Source: an uncultured Sphingorhabdus sp. (lineage in GTDB: Bacteria; Pseudomonadota; Alphaproteobacteria; Sphingomonadales; Sphingomonadaceae). From it: a DNA stretch of 8,412 nucleotides. The stretch's first letter is position 1. Every line of letters begins with the position of its first letter. Positions 1 to 8,053 of this stretch are shown here, piece by piece. The notes under the pieces were generated by a model. That model did no database searches, had not been told where the DNA came from, and was given only the letters and a program-made list of their open reading frames with translations. The DNA lies in assembly GCA_937873665.1 (NCBI GenBank), contig CALMYW010000331.1:1-8412 (forward strand), read 5' to 3'. A program made the position numbers and the translations under genes.

Positions 1-48
1 CTACCGGCCATCATAGTTGCCGCTCAACCGGCCATCGTAGTTGTCGCC
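1..48. repeat. Two tandem copies of a 24-bp unit
   Basis: Bases 1-24 and 25-48 match at 20 of 24 positions; the shared core is ACCGGCCATC followed by a TAGTTG block. Read on the minus strand the unit encodes a repeated GNYDGR/DNYDGR motif. It forms the end of a tiny open frame at 1-78 minus (GTG start, 25 residues, stop TAG at 1-3, in-frame TGA just upstream). The frame is too short to call a gene and could equally be the tail of a larger broken gene. The repeat may continue to the left of the window. Confidence 0.6.
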
Positions 49-179
49 ACGCAGCCAATTCTCGGCGCTACTCAACACTCACTTGCCTGCCAGGAGCTAT
101 TCGGCTCGCCAGCCATGCGAGACGGTGTCTTACGCGCAAGCAGCTTAAACTCCTCATTCACTTACACTGGAAAAGATCG

Positions 180-203
180 TTTAGAAGTGCTATTTAGAGT
201 GCC
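180..203 (+). promoter_or_regulatory. Candidate operator repeats upstream of the toxin-antitoxin genes
   Basis: TTTAGAAGTGC (180-190) and TTTAGAGTGCC (193-203) form an imperfect direct repeat with a 13-base offset, 23 bases before the antitoxin ATG. RelB/StbD-type antitoxins normally bind repeats next to their own promoter and autoregulate, so the position suits an operator. The match to a known operator is not established. Confidence 0.25.
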
Positions 204-226
204 ATTAAAGGCTTTTGGTGATCAAG

Positions 227-475
227 ATGACGAACATTGTCCTCGCGGAGACAACCGCCAGCGTTTCCGAACTGAAGCGCAATCCGATGGGAACCGTGGC
301 CGCCGGCGAGGGTTTTCCGGTCGCGATCCTCAATCGGAATGAGCCCGCTTTCTACTGTGTGCCCGCCAAGGCGTTCGAGGCGCTGATGGATCGCCTCGAA
401 GATGTTGAGTTGAACGCCATCGCGGATGCGCGTGCGGGCGAGCCCGTCATCAAGATTGCCCTCGATGACCTATGA
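227..475 (+). CDS. relB: RelB/StbD-family (Phd-like) antitoxin of a type II toxin-antitoxin pair
   Basis: An 82-residue cytoplasmic antitoxin that should bind and neutralise the RelE-type toxin encoded immediately downstream and repress the shared promoter. The N-terminal part (TTASVSELKRNP at residues 9-20, then GFPVAILNRNEP at 29-40) matches the DNA-binding region of StbD/Phd-type antitoxins. The C-terminal part (about 45-82) is the acidic segment that usually wraps the toxin. Start choice: ATG at 227 gives the usual MTNIVLAETT beginning. GTG at 218 has a better-placed AAAGG (207-211) and would add three residues, and TTG at 215 is also open. The gene ends inside the toxin start (overlap 465-475), so translation is probably coupled. 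The family call is from recognition of conserved sequence and the gene order; the exact subfamily is less certain. Confidence 0.86.
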   Translation: MTNIVLAETTASVSELKRNPMGTVAAGEGFPVAILNRNEPAFYCVPAKAFEALMDRLEDVELNAIADARAGEPVIKIALDDL

Positions 476-836
476 GCTGGGCTTTCTCGAGTCCGCATTG
501 AAGGAATGGCGCAAGCTCGATTCGCAAGCCCGGGAACAGTTCAAGAAGAAGCTCGTCGAACGCCTCGAAGCGCCGCATGTCCCGTCGGCCCGCCTGTCCG
601 GAGGCAAGGACCGCTACAAGATCAAGCTGCGCGGTGTCGGTTATCGCCTCGTCTATGAAGTGCACGATGCCGAGGTGATCGTGATTGTTGTCGCGGTAGG
701 CAGGCGTGATCGCAACGCCGTCTACAAGGCAGCACAAAAGCGGACCGATACCGGCGATGGTGGAAACTATGCGTCAGACACGTCGAAAAGACTGACTGAG
801 CTGGCGTTGCCGACTACGATGACCGGACGCGTCTGA
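465..836 (+). CDS. relE: RelE/StbE-family toxin (ribosome-dependent mRNA interferase), C-terminally extended
   Basis: A 123-residue toxin expected to cleave mRNA in the ribosomal A site when free of its antitoxin. The RelE fold region is residues 1-93. The residues that matter in E. coli RelE are all present at the same numbers: K52 and K54 (YKIK), R61 (GYR), R81 (VGRR) and Y87 (AVYKAA), so it is probably active. ATG at 465 was chosen because it gives the canonical MTYELGFLESALKEW start and overlaps the antitoxin stop by 11 bases (ATGACCTATGA). No ribosome binding site precedes it, consistent with coupling. An upstream ATG at 426 would add 13 residues that do not look like the family. Odd: relatives end near residue 93-95, whereas here about 30 polar residues (from TDTGDGG onward) follow, running into the convergent gene stub. 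The tail probably reflects loss of the original stop. Confidence 0.86.
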   Translation: MTYELGFLESALKEWRKLDSQAREQFKKKLVERLEAPHVPSARLSGGKDRYKIKLRGVGYRLVYEVHDAEVIVIVVAVGRRDRNAVYKAAQKRTDTGDGGNYASDTSKRLTELALPTTMTGRV

Positions 837-1101
837 ACCTGTAATCGCCCTTCGATGTTCGCAGGGCGCGCGCGATGGCCTTGTTCGTGGCGTCGAGATC
901 GAAACGCTCGGGATCGAACTTCCGGCCAGCCCATCGGCGCATGTCCTTGTGCTCTTCGTGGGTCGGGTCAAGCCACACCTCAAGAAAGTCGGCGTAACCG
1001 GAATAGCTCCCCACATCTTCCGGCGGGCCTGAGCGTGTGGCCACCACGCAGCGCGGGTAATGGCCCGAAAGGAAGCGAACCTTACTCTGATGAAATTCGC
1101 C
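814..1101 (-). pseudogene. C-terminal remnant of a plasmid pRiA4b ORF-3 family protein
   Basis: The minus-strand frame between TGA at 1102-1104 and TAG at 814-816 encodes about 95 residues containing YPRCV, then SGPPEDVGSYSGYADFLE, then DPTHEEHKDM and FDPERFDLDATNKA. The order PPED-G-GY-FLE-D-HEEH-W-FDP-FD is the recognisable C-terminal signature of the pRiA4b ORF-3 family (PRiA4_ORF3-like, also called IS1096 passenger TnpR-like). The function of that family is not well established. The N-terminal two thirds are missing; the frame is cut at the stop codon of the Sel1-like gene, with which it is in phase. GTG at 1047 could start a 77-residue product, but no ribosome binding site supports it. 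It converges on the toxin gene and overlaps the end of that gene (814-836). Family assignment is by remembered motif. Confidence 0.68.
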
Positions 1102-2895
1102 TCATTTGCGTCGCGCCGGAACAGGAAGATTCAGCACCTTGCAACTGTCGGCGTCCTGAAAATCGCAGCCGCGCTTGAACATCAGCTTTGCCAAATCCTC
1201 GCTGGCGGGACCGCCCTGGCCGGAGACATAAAGCGCACCAGCGTATCGGCATGCCTTGGCGATCAGCCAATTGTCTTCGCCACACGCTGAAGTGAACATG
1301 CTGCGAGCTGCCTGCAGATCCTTGGGCAGGCCCGTCATGCCGACCATGAACGCTTGACCGCCCGTCAGGCAGGCGAACTCTTCGCCGAGCGCGCAGGCTT
1401 TCCGGAAAAGAGGTCCCGCACGCGCCCAATCGGGATCCAATATCTTGCTGCCAAGCCCAGCTATTTCACTGGCAAACGCGTTGCACGCCTCCGCGTGAGC
1501 GTCCGCGCACAACTTCTCGAACAAGGCGATCGCGCGGCGGGGATTGCTGTCGAAAACATCGTCACGAAGGTTGGTCGCCAGTCGATAGCAGCTGTCCGCA
1601 TCACCTGCGGCGCAGCCCTTTTCGTACAGCGGCCCGAACCGCGCGTAACTATTGTTTGAAGAGCCGATCAGGTTCTTGTCCATGATGGTGGCTTTGCGGC
1701 CGCATGCGACCATCGCTCCCTTTTCACAGGCGGCATGGTAGAAGCGGATTGCCCGGGCGCCCCAATTGGCGATCTTGCCTGTATCGCCCCCTGCCAGCGC
1801 CCAGATTGCGTCGCCAGCTTTCTGGAGCGCGGCGGCGCTGTTAGCTGCGAGCGGATCCTCAGCGGAGGGAGCAGTCGAAACCTGAGTCCAGGTTAGACTT
1901 CGCTTGCGGAGCAGGCGGGCCTCGGCGTTGTTCATGTCGGCGACAACGTTTTCTGCGAAGTTCTCCCTGATACCAGCGCTCACACGCACCCAGGCTGACC
2001 CGCTTCTCCAATTGCCGTTGATGTGAACGCGAAGGTCCGACAGATAGTCCGGCGCGTCGCGCAGGCGGTAGAGGGTGTCTACGTCGGAGGCATCCTTATC
2101 GGCCGGATCGGTTTCATTCAGCAGTTCCAGCCCATAGGGCCGCTCGTGGATGGTCACGACGCATCCGGCGAGATCGGCGATGCGGCGTTCGTACTCGCCT
2201 TTCACGCCTTTGAAGGAGTTGGACTTGACCCTGACGCTGGAAGCGAGCGCATCGCCATAACGGTTGGAACTTCCACTCCCCTTCACCTGATAAAAGGCAC
2301 CGTTCTGAGGTAGTTCCCAGAAGCCTTCAAACGTTGTGTGCAAAGCGCGGTTGGCGAACGCGCAGGTGTCGTTCTTCTGGATCGCCTGGAAGAACGGCGT
2401 GGAGAGATCGACAACACCTTTGTAGTTCAGCGCCGTCACTTCGAAATTGTTGAGATTGGCGTAGCCAGATCCGGTGGTCGGACCGTTGGCGAATTTCAGC
2501 GCAACCTTCCAGCCCTCTCCCTGCAGGACGATGTCGCTGCCTTTCGCAGCCCATTGCGGCATATATATCGCTGATCCATGACGGATGAGCACATACTGGT
2601 TGGGCAAAAACTGTAACGTGATGGCCTCTGGCGAGAATCCGGGATTGGCATCAACGCGGCGAACCTTCAGTTCCCACTCCGTTCCGGCTAAACCAGCGAC
2701 CGAGGCCGGCGCAGAAGAGCTAACGGTGGGCGGCCCGTCTATTGAAGGCGAGGGCGCTGCTGCTGCTGCCGAGGCCACAATGCTTGTTACGATCGCTGCG
2801 TAGATGCCGAGCAGCAGTATCCAACAATTCCGCAAGCGCCGGTCCCCTCTTCTGATTCTTCTCGATAGAGAGCAACATTGCCATGTCAACGACAT
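1102..2895 (-). CDS. Exported protein with six cysteine-paired Sel1-like repeats
   Basis: A 597-residue protein, likely periplasmic or secreted. An arginine-rich start (RRIRRGDRRLR) is followed by a hydrophobic stretch at about 24-42 and an alanine run (42-47), a probable signal peptide. Residues 68-150 (LAGTEWELKV onward) look beta-rich, somewhat like lipocalin/META-type domains, but I do not recognise them. Residues about 380-590 are helical repeats of 35-39 residues, each with two cysteines: C390/C398, C428/C436, C463/C471, C501/C509, C538/C549 and C577/C585. Five pairs are exactly CX7C, as in cysteine-rich Sel1-like proteins of the Hcp type, where each pair forms a disulfide. Such repeats usually bind other proteins. 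Start: ATG 2895 has no Shine-Dalgarno. TTG at 2835 lies 7-8 bases after AGAGGGGA and would give a cleaner signal peptide (MRNCWILLLG). No neighbour suggests a pathway; function unknown. Confidence 0.85.
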   Translation of the reverse strand: MSLTWQCCSLSRRIRRGDRRLRNCWILLLGIYAAIVTSIVASAAAAAPSPSIDGPPTVSSSAPASVAGLAGTEWELKVRRVDANPGFSPEAITLQFLPNQYVLIRHGSAIYMPQWAAKGSDIVLQGEGWKVALKFANGPTTGSGYANLNNFEVTALNYKGVVDLSTPFFQAIQKNDTCAFANRALHTTFEGFWELPQNGAFYQVKGSGSSNRYGDALASSVRVKSNSFKGVKGEYERRIADLAGCVVTIHERPYGLELLNETDPADKDASDVDTLYRLRDAPDYLSDLRVHINGNWRSGSAWVRVSAGIRENFAENVVADMNNAEARLLRKRSLTWTQVSTAPSAEDPLAANSAAALQKAGDAIWALAGGDTGKIANWGARAIRFYHAACEKGAMVACGRKATIMDKNLIGSSNNSYARFGPLYEKGCAAGDADSCYRLATNLRDDVFDSNPRRAIALFEKLCADAHAEACNAFASEIAGLGSKILDPDWARAGPLFRKACALGEEFACLTGGQAFMVGMTGLPKDLQAARSMFTSACGEDNWLIAKACRYAGALYVSGQGGPASEDLAKLMFKRGCDFQDADSCKVLNLPVPARRK

Positions 2896-2926
2896 AAGGT
2901 CGTCAAGGTAATCTCAGGCGGCAACA

Positions 2927-2965
2927 ACGTCTAGTAAGACGTGCTCCCTACTAAATGTGATCACA
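2927..2965. promoter_or_regulatory. Two short palindromes upstream of the Sel1-like gene
   Basis: ACGTCT-AGTA-AGACGT (2927-2942) is a perfect 6-bp inverted repeat with a 4-base centre. TGTGATCACA (2956-2965) is a perfect 10-bp palindrome whose halves resemble CRP/FNR-type half-sites, but without the usual spacer between them. Both lie 30-70 bases upstream of the minus-strand start at 2895. The region 2896-3134 otherwise shows no gene. A regulatory role is only suggested by position. Confidence 0.25.
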
Positions 2966-3134
2966 GCCTCAACTGGCAATGAGTACCTAAGCCGTACACT
3001 TCGACTAGCACTCCGCTTAATGTGTGACGCGGCGGCTGGGTAAATTCAGCGGCCTTGGACGACGGTCGCAACTTTCGATTAGGTCGTAAAGACATAAACC
3101 GGCTTGAGGTTTGGCGGCTTGCGCGATTCAGGCT

Positions 3135-3155
3135 CTCCATTGCGATGGAGGCTGG
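3135..3155 (+). promoter_or_regulatory. Hairpin covering the transposase ribosome binding site
   Basis: CTCCAT (3135-3140) and ATGGAG (3145-3150) form a perfect 6-bp stem with loop TGCG. The Shine-Dalgarno GGAGG (3147-3151) sits in the 3' arm, four bases before the ATG at 3156. Insertion sequences often bury the ribosome binding site in this way to block translation from read-through transcripts. The structure is visible in the sequence; the role is inferred. Confidence 0.4.
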
Positions 3156-3682
3156 ATGGCGCGGCGGCGATACGAACTGATGGATGGTGAATGGTCGATC
3201 ATCGAGCCGCTGCTGCCGAACAAACCGCGAGGTTTTCCCCGCGTCGATGACCGGCGCGTGCTGAACGGTATTCTCTGGCGTTTCCGGACCGGTTCACCAT
3301 GGGTAGAGATACCAGAGCGCTACGGCCCCTCGACGACCTGCTACAACCAGTTCGTTCGCTGGCGCAAAGCCGGGGAATGGGACCGGCTCCTGGCTGCGGT
3401 TTCCGCCGCTTTCGAAGGCGAGATTGTGATGATCGACTCCACCTGTGTCCGCGTCCACCAGTACGGTGCGACGGGCAAAAAGGGGGATCCGATGATCGCG
3501 GCATGGGACGTTCCCGAGGCGGCCTCACGAGCAAGATCGATGCCCTCGTTGACGCGGACGGTCGTCCCGTCGCCCTGCGCCTGACCGGCGATCAGGTCCA
3601 CGACAGTCAGGAAGCCGAAGCCTCGCTTGATGCGATGCCCGAGGGCGCCACGCTGCTGGCCGACAAGGGATACGAAGCTTGA
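3156..3682 (+). pseudogene. IS5-family (IS427-like) transposase, frameshifted and truncated at the 3' end
   Basis: Remnant of a DDE transposase that would cut and join IS ends. The first frame (3156-3482) starts MARRRYELMDGEWSIIEPLL with GGAGG upstream and includes RRVLNGILWRFRTGSPW and the first catalytic Asp (VMIDST, D94). At A5G5 (3477-3486) reading must move back one base to continue as GGSDDRGMGRSRGGLTSKI. The joined product of 175 residues reaches LADKGYEA, with the second Asp at D170, and stops at TGA 3680-3682. Full relatives are roughly 260-280 residues, so the last third, including the catalytic Glu, is missing and the protein should be inactive. Members of this IS5 subgroup commonly encode the transposase in two frames at such an A/G run, so the shift may be programmed rather than damage. 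No terminal inverted repeat could be identified. Confidence 0.85.
3477..3486 (+). other. Probable -1 translational frameshift site in the transposase
   Basis: AAAAAGGGGG, read in the first frame as AAA-AAG-GGG. A one-base backward slip after AAG (3480-3482) restarts at GGG 3482-3484 and restores the family sequence GKKGGSDD. It fits the slippery A/G runs of IS427-group elements. A simple one-base indel is the alternative. Confidence 0.6.
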
Positions 3683-4264
3683 TCAAACCGGCTAATCTCT
3701 ACCCACTTGGTATGGAATCCTATAGTTTTATTGCCGCCAAGAGCCGCCATCGGACAATGTCCGCCGCATCGAGTGCGTGCCATAGCAGCGTGCCGACCTG
3801 ATGGGCCTCGCGCAGCGCGGTCTCAGGGGGGAGGGCAGTACAGAGCGAAGCGCGCCCGATGCGATTGAACCGTTCGACAAACCAGGCGGCCCCTTCCCCA
3901 GAGAGGGGCTCACGGGACCAGGCTGAATTGTGGGCACGTTAGAGCAGCCTGGTAAAGTGCATCGCATAGGCGATGACGGGGTACCAGCTCACACCGCCAA
4001 TGCTGGTCGATGCTGGAATCGGCCCAGGTCAGGTGCATGTGGTGCTGGTGATCGACCGCGCTGGAACTGTCGCGCATGTTGGTTTCAGGGGGCGAGCGCG
4101 TCGCGCGTGTTTCGCCGCATGCCGGCGCCGCGCATCACGAACCAATCAGGGCATTGGTGCAACTGCCCAAACCGTGAGGGGCGCCCCGCCATCGACCGGC
4201 GGGGCATGGCCCGACCCCGCAGAAAGCATCGGCCGAGTGTTAGTGGCACCACCCCCGGCACTGA
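3683..4264. other. Stretch without a confident gene, probably degraded DNA
   Basis: No open frame here is recognisable. On the minus strand one reading phase is open from 4028 to 3942 (ending SWYPVIAYAMHFTRLL, stop 3939-3941) and again from 3938 to 3720, as if parts of decayed genes remained. Plus-strand frames at 3930-4289 look like shadows with no family signature. The right end of the IS element should lie near the left end of this stretch but cannot be seen. Confidence 0.4.
3720..3938 (-). pseudogene. Possible gene remnant of unknown family
   Basis: A 72-codon open frame with no ATG, GC-rich at third positions, lying between in-frame TAA (3939-3941) and TAG (3720-3722). It includes AAWFVERFNRIGRASLC and LREAHQVGTLLWHALDAAD, which look protein-like (amphipathic, helical) but match nothing I recognise. 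It may be the tail of a gene cut when the IS element was truncated. A chance open frame in GC-rich DNA is equally possible. Confidence 0.2.
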
Positions 4265-4648
4265 TCATTTCTCCAGCTTGAGCAGATAATTGATCACAGT
4301 CCTGCGCACGGCTGGGTCGTTTATGCCGTTGAACGGCATACGTGTGCCTGGGACGGTTTTTTGAGGAGATGTCAGCCAGCGATCAAGGGTCGCCGCATTC
4401 CAAACCAGCTTGGAATTCTTGAGCGCTGGACTGTAGGCGTAGCCTGGTAAGCTACCGGCAGGGCGACCGGCAACGCCGGCAAGGCTGGGGCCGAACAGGG
4501 TTTTGCCCGGCTCCGTCGAATGACAACCAGCACATTGTGCAAAAGCCGGCGGTCGCGAGGACGGAGCTTCTGCGCGACTTTGCGACCCTATCCCGCCAGC
4601 AATCACTGCGGTAACAGCAAAGCTAAAAAAGCCGATAGTCAAACGCAT
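4265..4648 (-). CDS. Exported class I c-type cytochrome
   Basis: A 127-residue electron carrier expected in the periplasm. An N-terminal signal peptide (about 1-28: charged MR, hydrophobic IGFFSFAVTAVIAGG, cleavage near RAEA) is followed by a single haem-binding site CAGCH (C39, C42, H43 as axial ligand). The likely second axial ligand is M104 in GTRMPF. GPSLAGVAGRPAGS (53-66) and LDRWLTSP (88-95) are typical of the cytochrome c2/c550-like class I fold, and about 100 mature residues is the usual size. The gene lies 73 bases downstream of katG on the same strand, with a strong terminator between, so it may depend on read-through or on its own promoter. GGAG a few bases upstream of the ATG serves as ribosome binding site. 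A link to the exported KatG as redox partner is inference from proximity only. The precise subfamily is not resolved. Confidence 0.92.
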   Translation of the reverse strand: MRLTIGFFSFAVTAVIAGGIGSQSRAEAPSSRPPAFAQCAGCHSTEPGKTLFGPSLAGVAGRPAGSLPGYAYSPALKNSKLVWNAATLDRWLTSPQKTVPGTRMPFNGINDPAVRRTVINYLLKLEK

Positions 4649-4671
4649 GGGCCACTCCGCACGATTGCCGC

Positions 4672-4707
4672 AAAAGGCGACGGCAGAGTTGTCTCTGCCG
4701 TCGCCTT
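4672..4707 (-). terminator. Intrinsic terminator between katG and the cytochrome c gene
   Basis: A perfect 15-bp stem (4674-4688 with 4693-4707; GGCGACGGCAGAG core) closes a 4-base loop. Read on the minus strand it ends in CCTTTTG, so it has a short U-tract only in that direction. It begins 14 bases after the katG stop. It should end most katG transcripts and reduce transcription of the cytochrome gene. Confidence 0.85.
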
Positions 4708-4721
4708 GCTGAGGAGAGGGA

Positions 4722-6935
4722 TCAGAACTGGTCCGCTTCCATCACCTTGGTCCAGGCCGCCACGAAGTCAGTCACGAACTTCTGCTTTGCGTCATCAGAC
4801 GCATAGACTTCAGCCACCGCGCGCAGTTCCGAATTCGAACCGAACACCAGGTCGACCGGGGTCGCAGTCCATTTCGCCGAGCCGGTGGCCCGGTCCTTGC
4901 CTTCATACAAACCAGTCGTGGTTGCCGACTTCGACCAGACGGTCTCCATCGACAGCAGATTGACGAAGAAATCGTTCGTCAGCGTACCGGGACGGGACGT
5001 CAAGATCCCCGCGTTGGAGTTGCCGGCGTTGGCGCCCAAGGCGCGCATGCCGCCCACCAGCACCGTCATTTCAGGTGCGGTCAGACCCAGCATGTCTGCC
5101 TTGTCGATCAGGGCTTCCGTCGGTCCATGGTCTGCATCGGGTGCATAGTAGTTGCGGAAACCGTCGGCCTTGGGCTGCAGGTGGTTGAAAGACTCCACAT
5201 CGGTTTGCGCCTGGGTCGCATCGACCCGGCCCGCCGTGAACGGGACGATCACAGAGTGGCCGGCAGCCTTGGCAGCCTGCTCGATGCCGACATTGCCGCC
5301 CAGCACGACCAGATCGGCCAGAGAGACCTTCTTTCCACCGGTAGCACCCTTGTTAAACCCGGCGCGGATTGCTTCGATCCGGGCAAGAACCTTGGTGAGT
5401 TCCGCCGGGTTGTTGACCGCCCAGTTTTTCTGGGGTTCAAGGCGCAGCCGCGCACCATTGGCGCCGCCGCGCATATCGGTTGCGCGGAAGGTCGACGCCG
5501 AGGCCCATGCCGTGCGCACCAGTTCGGCGGTTGTCAGACCAGACCCGGCAATCTCAGCCTTGAGGGCCGCGACATCAGCATCCCCGATCATGGCGTAGTC
5601 GGCCTTGGGCAGGGGATCCTGCCAGGTGAACGTCACTTTGGGTGCGTCCTTGCCCAGATAGCGAGCTTGCGGCCCCATGTCGCGATGGGTCAGCTTGAAC
5701 CACGCGCGGGCAAACGCATCGGCGAATTCCTGCGGGTTCTTTTGCCAGCGCTGGGTGATCTTGCGGAAGCCCGGATCCTCGCGCAGCGCGATATCGGTGG
5801 TGAACATGATCGGAGCGTGACGCACATCGGCGCGGTGCGCATCAGGCACCATGTTGGCGGCGGCCGGATCCTTCGGGATCCACTGTACGGCACCGGCCGG
5901 GCTCTTTGTCTTCACCCATTCGAAGCCATAGAGATTGTCGAGGTACTGGGTGGTCCAGGCAATCGGGTTGGCCGTCCATGCCCCTTCAAGACCGCTCGAC
6001 ACAGTGTCTTCGGCGTTGCCCTTACCGCACTTGTTGGCCCAACCCAGGCCCTGCTGCTCGATCGGTGTCATACCCGGATCAGCGGCAACGCATTCTTCGG
6101 GCTTGCGTGCACCGTGGGCCTTGCCGAAGGTGTGGCCGCCCGCGATCAGCGCTGCAGTTTCATCGTCGGCCATCGCCATCGCGCCGAAAGCACGGCGGAT
6201 ATCGGCTGCTGCTGCCAGCGGATCCGGCACGCCGTTGGGGCCTTCCGGGTTGACATAGATGAGGCCCATCTGGGTTGCGGCCAGAGGCCCCTTGAGATTG
6301 CCTTTTGCATCGCGGCGCTGATCCATCAGCATTTTCGTTTCCGGCCCCCAGAACACGAGGTCCGGCTGCCAGGCGTCAACACGGCCACCAGCAAAGCCAA
6401 GGGTCTTGAAGCCCATGTCTTCCATGGCGACATTGCCGGCCAGCACCATCAGGTCGCCCCAAGATAGCTGACGGCCATACTTTTGCTTGACTGGCCACAA
6501 CAGGCGGCGAGCTTTGTCGAGGTTGATGTTGTCCGGCCAGGAGTTCAGCGGTTCAAAGCGCTGTTCACCGCCGTCTGCGCCGCCACGGCCATCACCGGTG
6601 CGGTAAGTGCCCGCGCTGTGCCACGCCATGCGGATGAAGAACGGGCCGTAGTGGCCATAGTCAGCCGGCCACCAGGGCTGAGAAGTGGTCAGGGCTTTGC
6701 GAACGTCGGCCTTGGCCGCATCGAGATCGAGCGCGGCAAATTCTTTCGCGTAATTGAAGTCCGCGCCATAGGGGTTTGATTGCGCTTCGTTCTGGCGCAG
6801 CGCTGAAAGGTCAAGATTCTTCGGCCACCATTCCTTGGCAGTCGGGGCGGTGGTTTCGGCCTGGGCGGTACTAGAAAGTGCCACCGGCGAAACTGCCGCG
6901 ATGAGGGCAATAAGCGCGATTTTGCGAATTTTCAT
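4722..6935 (-). CDS. katG: Catalase-peroxidase KatG with an N-terminal signal peptide
   Basis: A 737-residue haem b enzyme that dismutates H2O2 and also oxidises peroxidase substrates. Both peroxidase-like halves are present. In the N-terminal half: distal R102, W105 and H106 ([14 protein letters not shown]), Y227 ([10 protein letters not shown]) and M253 (GAMAMAD), which together with W105 make the covalent Met-Tyr-Trp cofactor needed for catalase activity, and proximal H268 ([10 protein letters not shown]). All sit two positions below M. tuberculosis KatG numbering. The C-terminal half (about 430-737) carries the usual haem-free domain. Unlike most KatG, it starts with [20 protein letters not shown] and an AQA cleavage site near residue 26, so it should be exported, like the periplasmic KatP type. 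ATG 6935 was chosen for the strong GAGGAG about 8 bases upstream; the open frame to 7013 adds 26 unlikely residues. A terminator follows, then a cytochrome c gene. Confidence 0.97.
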   Translation of the reverse strand: MKIRKIALIALIAAVSPVALSSTAQAETTAPTAKEWWPKNLDLSALRQNEAQSNPYGADFNYAKEFAALDLDAAKADVRKALTTSQPWWPADYGHYGPFFIRMAWHSAGTYRTGDGRGGADGGEQRFEPLNSWPDNINLDKARRLLWPVKQKYGRQLSWGDLMVLAGNVAMEDMGFKTLGFAGGRVDAWQPDLVFWGPETKMLMDQRRDAKGNLKGPLAATQMGLIYVNPEGPNGVPDPLAAAADIRRAFGAMAMADDETAALIAGGHTFGKAHGARKPEECVAADPGMTPIEQQGLGWANKCGKGNAEDTVSSGLEGAWTANPIAWTTQYLDNLYGFEWVKTKSPAGAVQWIPKDPAAANMVPDAHRADVRHAPIMFTTDIALREDPGFRKITQRWQKNPQEFADAFARAWFKLTHRDMGPQARYLGKDAPKVTFTWQDPLPKADYAMIGDADVAALKAEIAGSGLTTAELVRTAWASASTFRATDMRGGANGARLRLEPQKNWAVNNPAELTKVLARIEAIRAGFNKGATGGKKVSLADLVVLGGNVGIEQAAKAAGHSVIVPFTAGRVDATQAQTDVESFNHLQPKADGFRNYYAPDADHGPTEALIDKADMLGLTAPEMTVLVGGMRALGANAGNSNAGILTSRPGTLTNDFFVNLLSMETVWSKSATTTGLYEGKDRATGSAKWTATPVDLVFGSNSELRAVAEVYASDDAKQKFVTDFVAAWTKVMEADQF

Positions 6936-7255
6936 GAGATAGCTCTCCTCCTGGTTGGCATGAAAATACCAACGCGACCGAGGCGCTACCTCACTCCTGA
7001 AGGACCTCGCCAACGCAAATGCCGCGTCACACTGATCGTTTTTATGGATTATTTTCCGGGAATTTCCGGGCGCTCCCGATCACCTGCCCCATCTCCTGGT
7101 CTCACCAAGGGGCCATTGCCAACGTGCTCGCCATCTGCCGGTCATTCGACTGCGGCGGTACAAAGGTTCCGCTGGGCGCCGACGCACGGACAAGGTGGGA
7201 ACGCGGTGTTCAAGGCCCAAGGCCGTTACTTAGCCCCCGTTCGCGATCTACCCGC
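6936..7255. other. Non-coding stretch upstream of katG
   Basis: No convincing gene in 320 bases; the plus-strand frames here have no family signature and run into the tRNA remnant. It should hold the katG promoter (minus strand). I could not assign clear -35/-10 boxes or an OxyR site. The visible structure is the tandem TTTCCGGG pair, listed separately. Confidence 0.5.
7053..7070. repeat. Tandem TTTCCGGG pair upstream of katG
   Basis: TTTCCGGG occurs at 7053-7060 and 7063-7070, exactly 10 bases apart (one helical turn), about 120 bases before the katG start. Two sites on the same DNA face suit cooperative binding of a regulator, but the repeat is short and could be chance. Confidence 0.3.
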
Positions 7256-7302
7256 GACTCTTAATCAGCGGGTCCTAGGTTCGAGCCCTAGTGCGTCAAC
7301 CA
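7256..7302 (+). tRNA. 3' half of a tRNA-Lys(CTT) gene, probable integration site scar
   Basis: From 7256 the sequence follows tRNA geometry exactly. There is an anticodon loop CTCTTAA (7258-7264, anticodon CTT at 7260-7262), the 3' anticodon stem TCAGC, a 5-base variable region GGGTC, a T arm CTAGG-TTCGAGC-CCTAG (7275-7291, five pairs), the acceptor strand TGCGTCA, discriminator A and encoded CCA (7300-7302). The 5' half is absent: bases before 7256 do not pair with the anticodon stem, and no D arm or TGACGCA acceptor strand is found. This is the form of an attachment site left where a tyrosine-recombinase element integrated into the 3' end of a tRNA gene. It should not yield a working tRNA. 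With the fragment on the plus strand, the element would lie to its left if the intact gene is at the far end. Confidence 0.85.
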
Positions 7303-7319
7303 TCTTACCCATATTGTTC

Positions 7320-7387
7320 AGGTAGTTATCTCGAGCGATAGTTCGGGCGATAGTCAGCAATTCTGCGCTAGGTAGTTCTCTAGGTAG
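7320..7387. repeat. Short direct repeats beside the tRNA scar
   Basis: AGGTAG occurs at 7320, 7370 and 7382 (the first two extend to AGGTAGTT), and GCGATAGT occurs at 7335-7342 and 7347-7354. They begin 18 bases after the CCA end. Integrase arm-type or excisionase sites often lie in this position. No integrase gene is present in the window, so this is only suggestive. Confidence 0.35.
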
Positions 7388-7513
7388 CAGCGCGCTAATG
7401 CAGCGCTGAGATTGCTCAGGGGCTACGTATCGGCGGTCTTGGTGGAGCATTCAGGGTCTGCGACTGCCCGTTTGCCATCAAGCGATCGTCAGCTTACGTC
7501 CCAACCATTGCGG

Positions 7514-7544
7514 CGGCCCCTCTCGTCAGAGGGGGGCGGGCCGC
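7514..7544. other. GC-rich hairpin
   Basis: CCCCTCT and AGAGGGG (around loop CGTC) pair over 7 bp. After a one-sided bulge, GCGGC and GCCGC add 5 bp. Neither strand has a following T-tract, so it is not a typical intrinsic terminator. It could be the end structure of a decayed mobile element. Confidence 0.35.
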
Positions 7545-7848
7545 TTAAGTGAGATGCTTTGCCTGACGGACGATGTTCAAGATGCCTTGGGTTAGCGCAA
7601 TCCAGGCGCGGGTATCGGCAACACGTAATGACGGCAATCAACCCCTTGCGGTCATGAGCGGCGACAAGCCCCTCAGCGCCGCGCAGGAACACATCGACAC
7701 GCATACTCGATATGCGAACCCGTCTTTCAGCAGCCTTTCAACCAGTCCTGTCCCCCTCTCGTGTGGTAGGAATGGGCAGGCACCAAATGCGGGTCTGAAA
7801 GGGCCGCGGGCCAAGCACCGCGTAAGGTGTTGAGTGTCCTGCGCGGCA

Positions 7849-7904
7849 TATAATGGGTAAAATGGCAAAATACCCATTATAGATGGTGGTGATTCATCTG
7901 TTAA
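7849..7904 (-). promoter_or_regulatory. Strong leftward sigma-70-type promoter overlapping a perfect 11-bp dyad
   Basis: TATAATGGGTA (7849-7859) and TACCCATTATA (7871-7881) are perfect inverted repeats around an 11-base centre, 22 bp between half-site centres (two helical turns). On the minus strand the right arm supplies a consensus -10 TATAAT (7881-7876), with TTAACA (7904-7899) exactly 17 bases upstream as -35. A transcript would start near 7869 and run left, with the dyad over -10 to about +20, a good place for a repressor. No gene is recognised downstream. On the plus strand TATAAT at 7849 lacks a well-spaced -35. The pattern is visible; activity is inferred. Confidence 0.5.
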
Positions 7905-8053
7905 GTTACGCAAATCTTCATTACCCTCGCGAAGGAGAGCGTTTTCAAGGCGGGCGGGGCGGGTTTGACTGGCCTTGTTTCGCTCAGGACCTCCCCTTGT
8001 GACAGAATCCATCTGCCCGCCACCATGGCCGGCAGGGTCGGGAAAGGACCCCA

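Larger units (their letters stand above)
7303..8053. other. Stretch of 750 bases without a confident gene
   Basis: No open frame here has a recognised signature. One minus-strand phase is open at 8063-7641, ends at TGA 7638-7640, and continues to 7545 with a protein-like tail (RAWIALTQGILNIVRQ). It might be a decayed gene, but it has no homologue I know and no ribosome binding site. Other content is given separately: repeats near 7320-7387, a hairpin at 7514-7544 and a dyad with a promoter at 7849-7904. Confidence 0.4.
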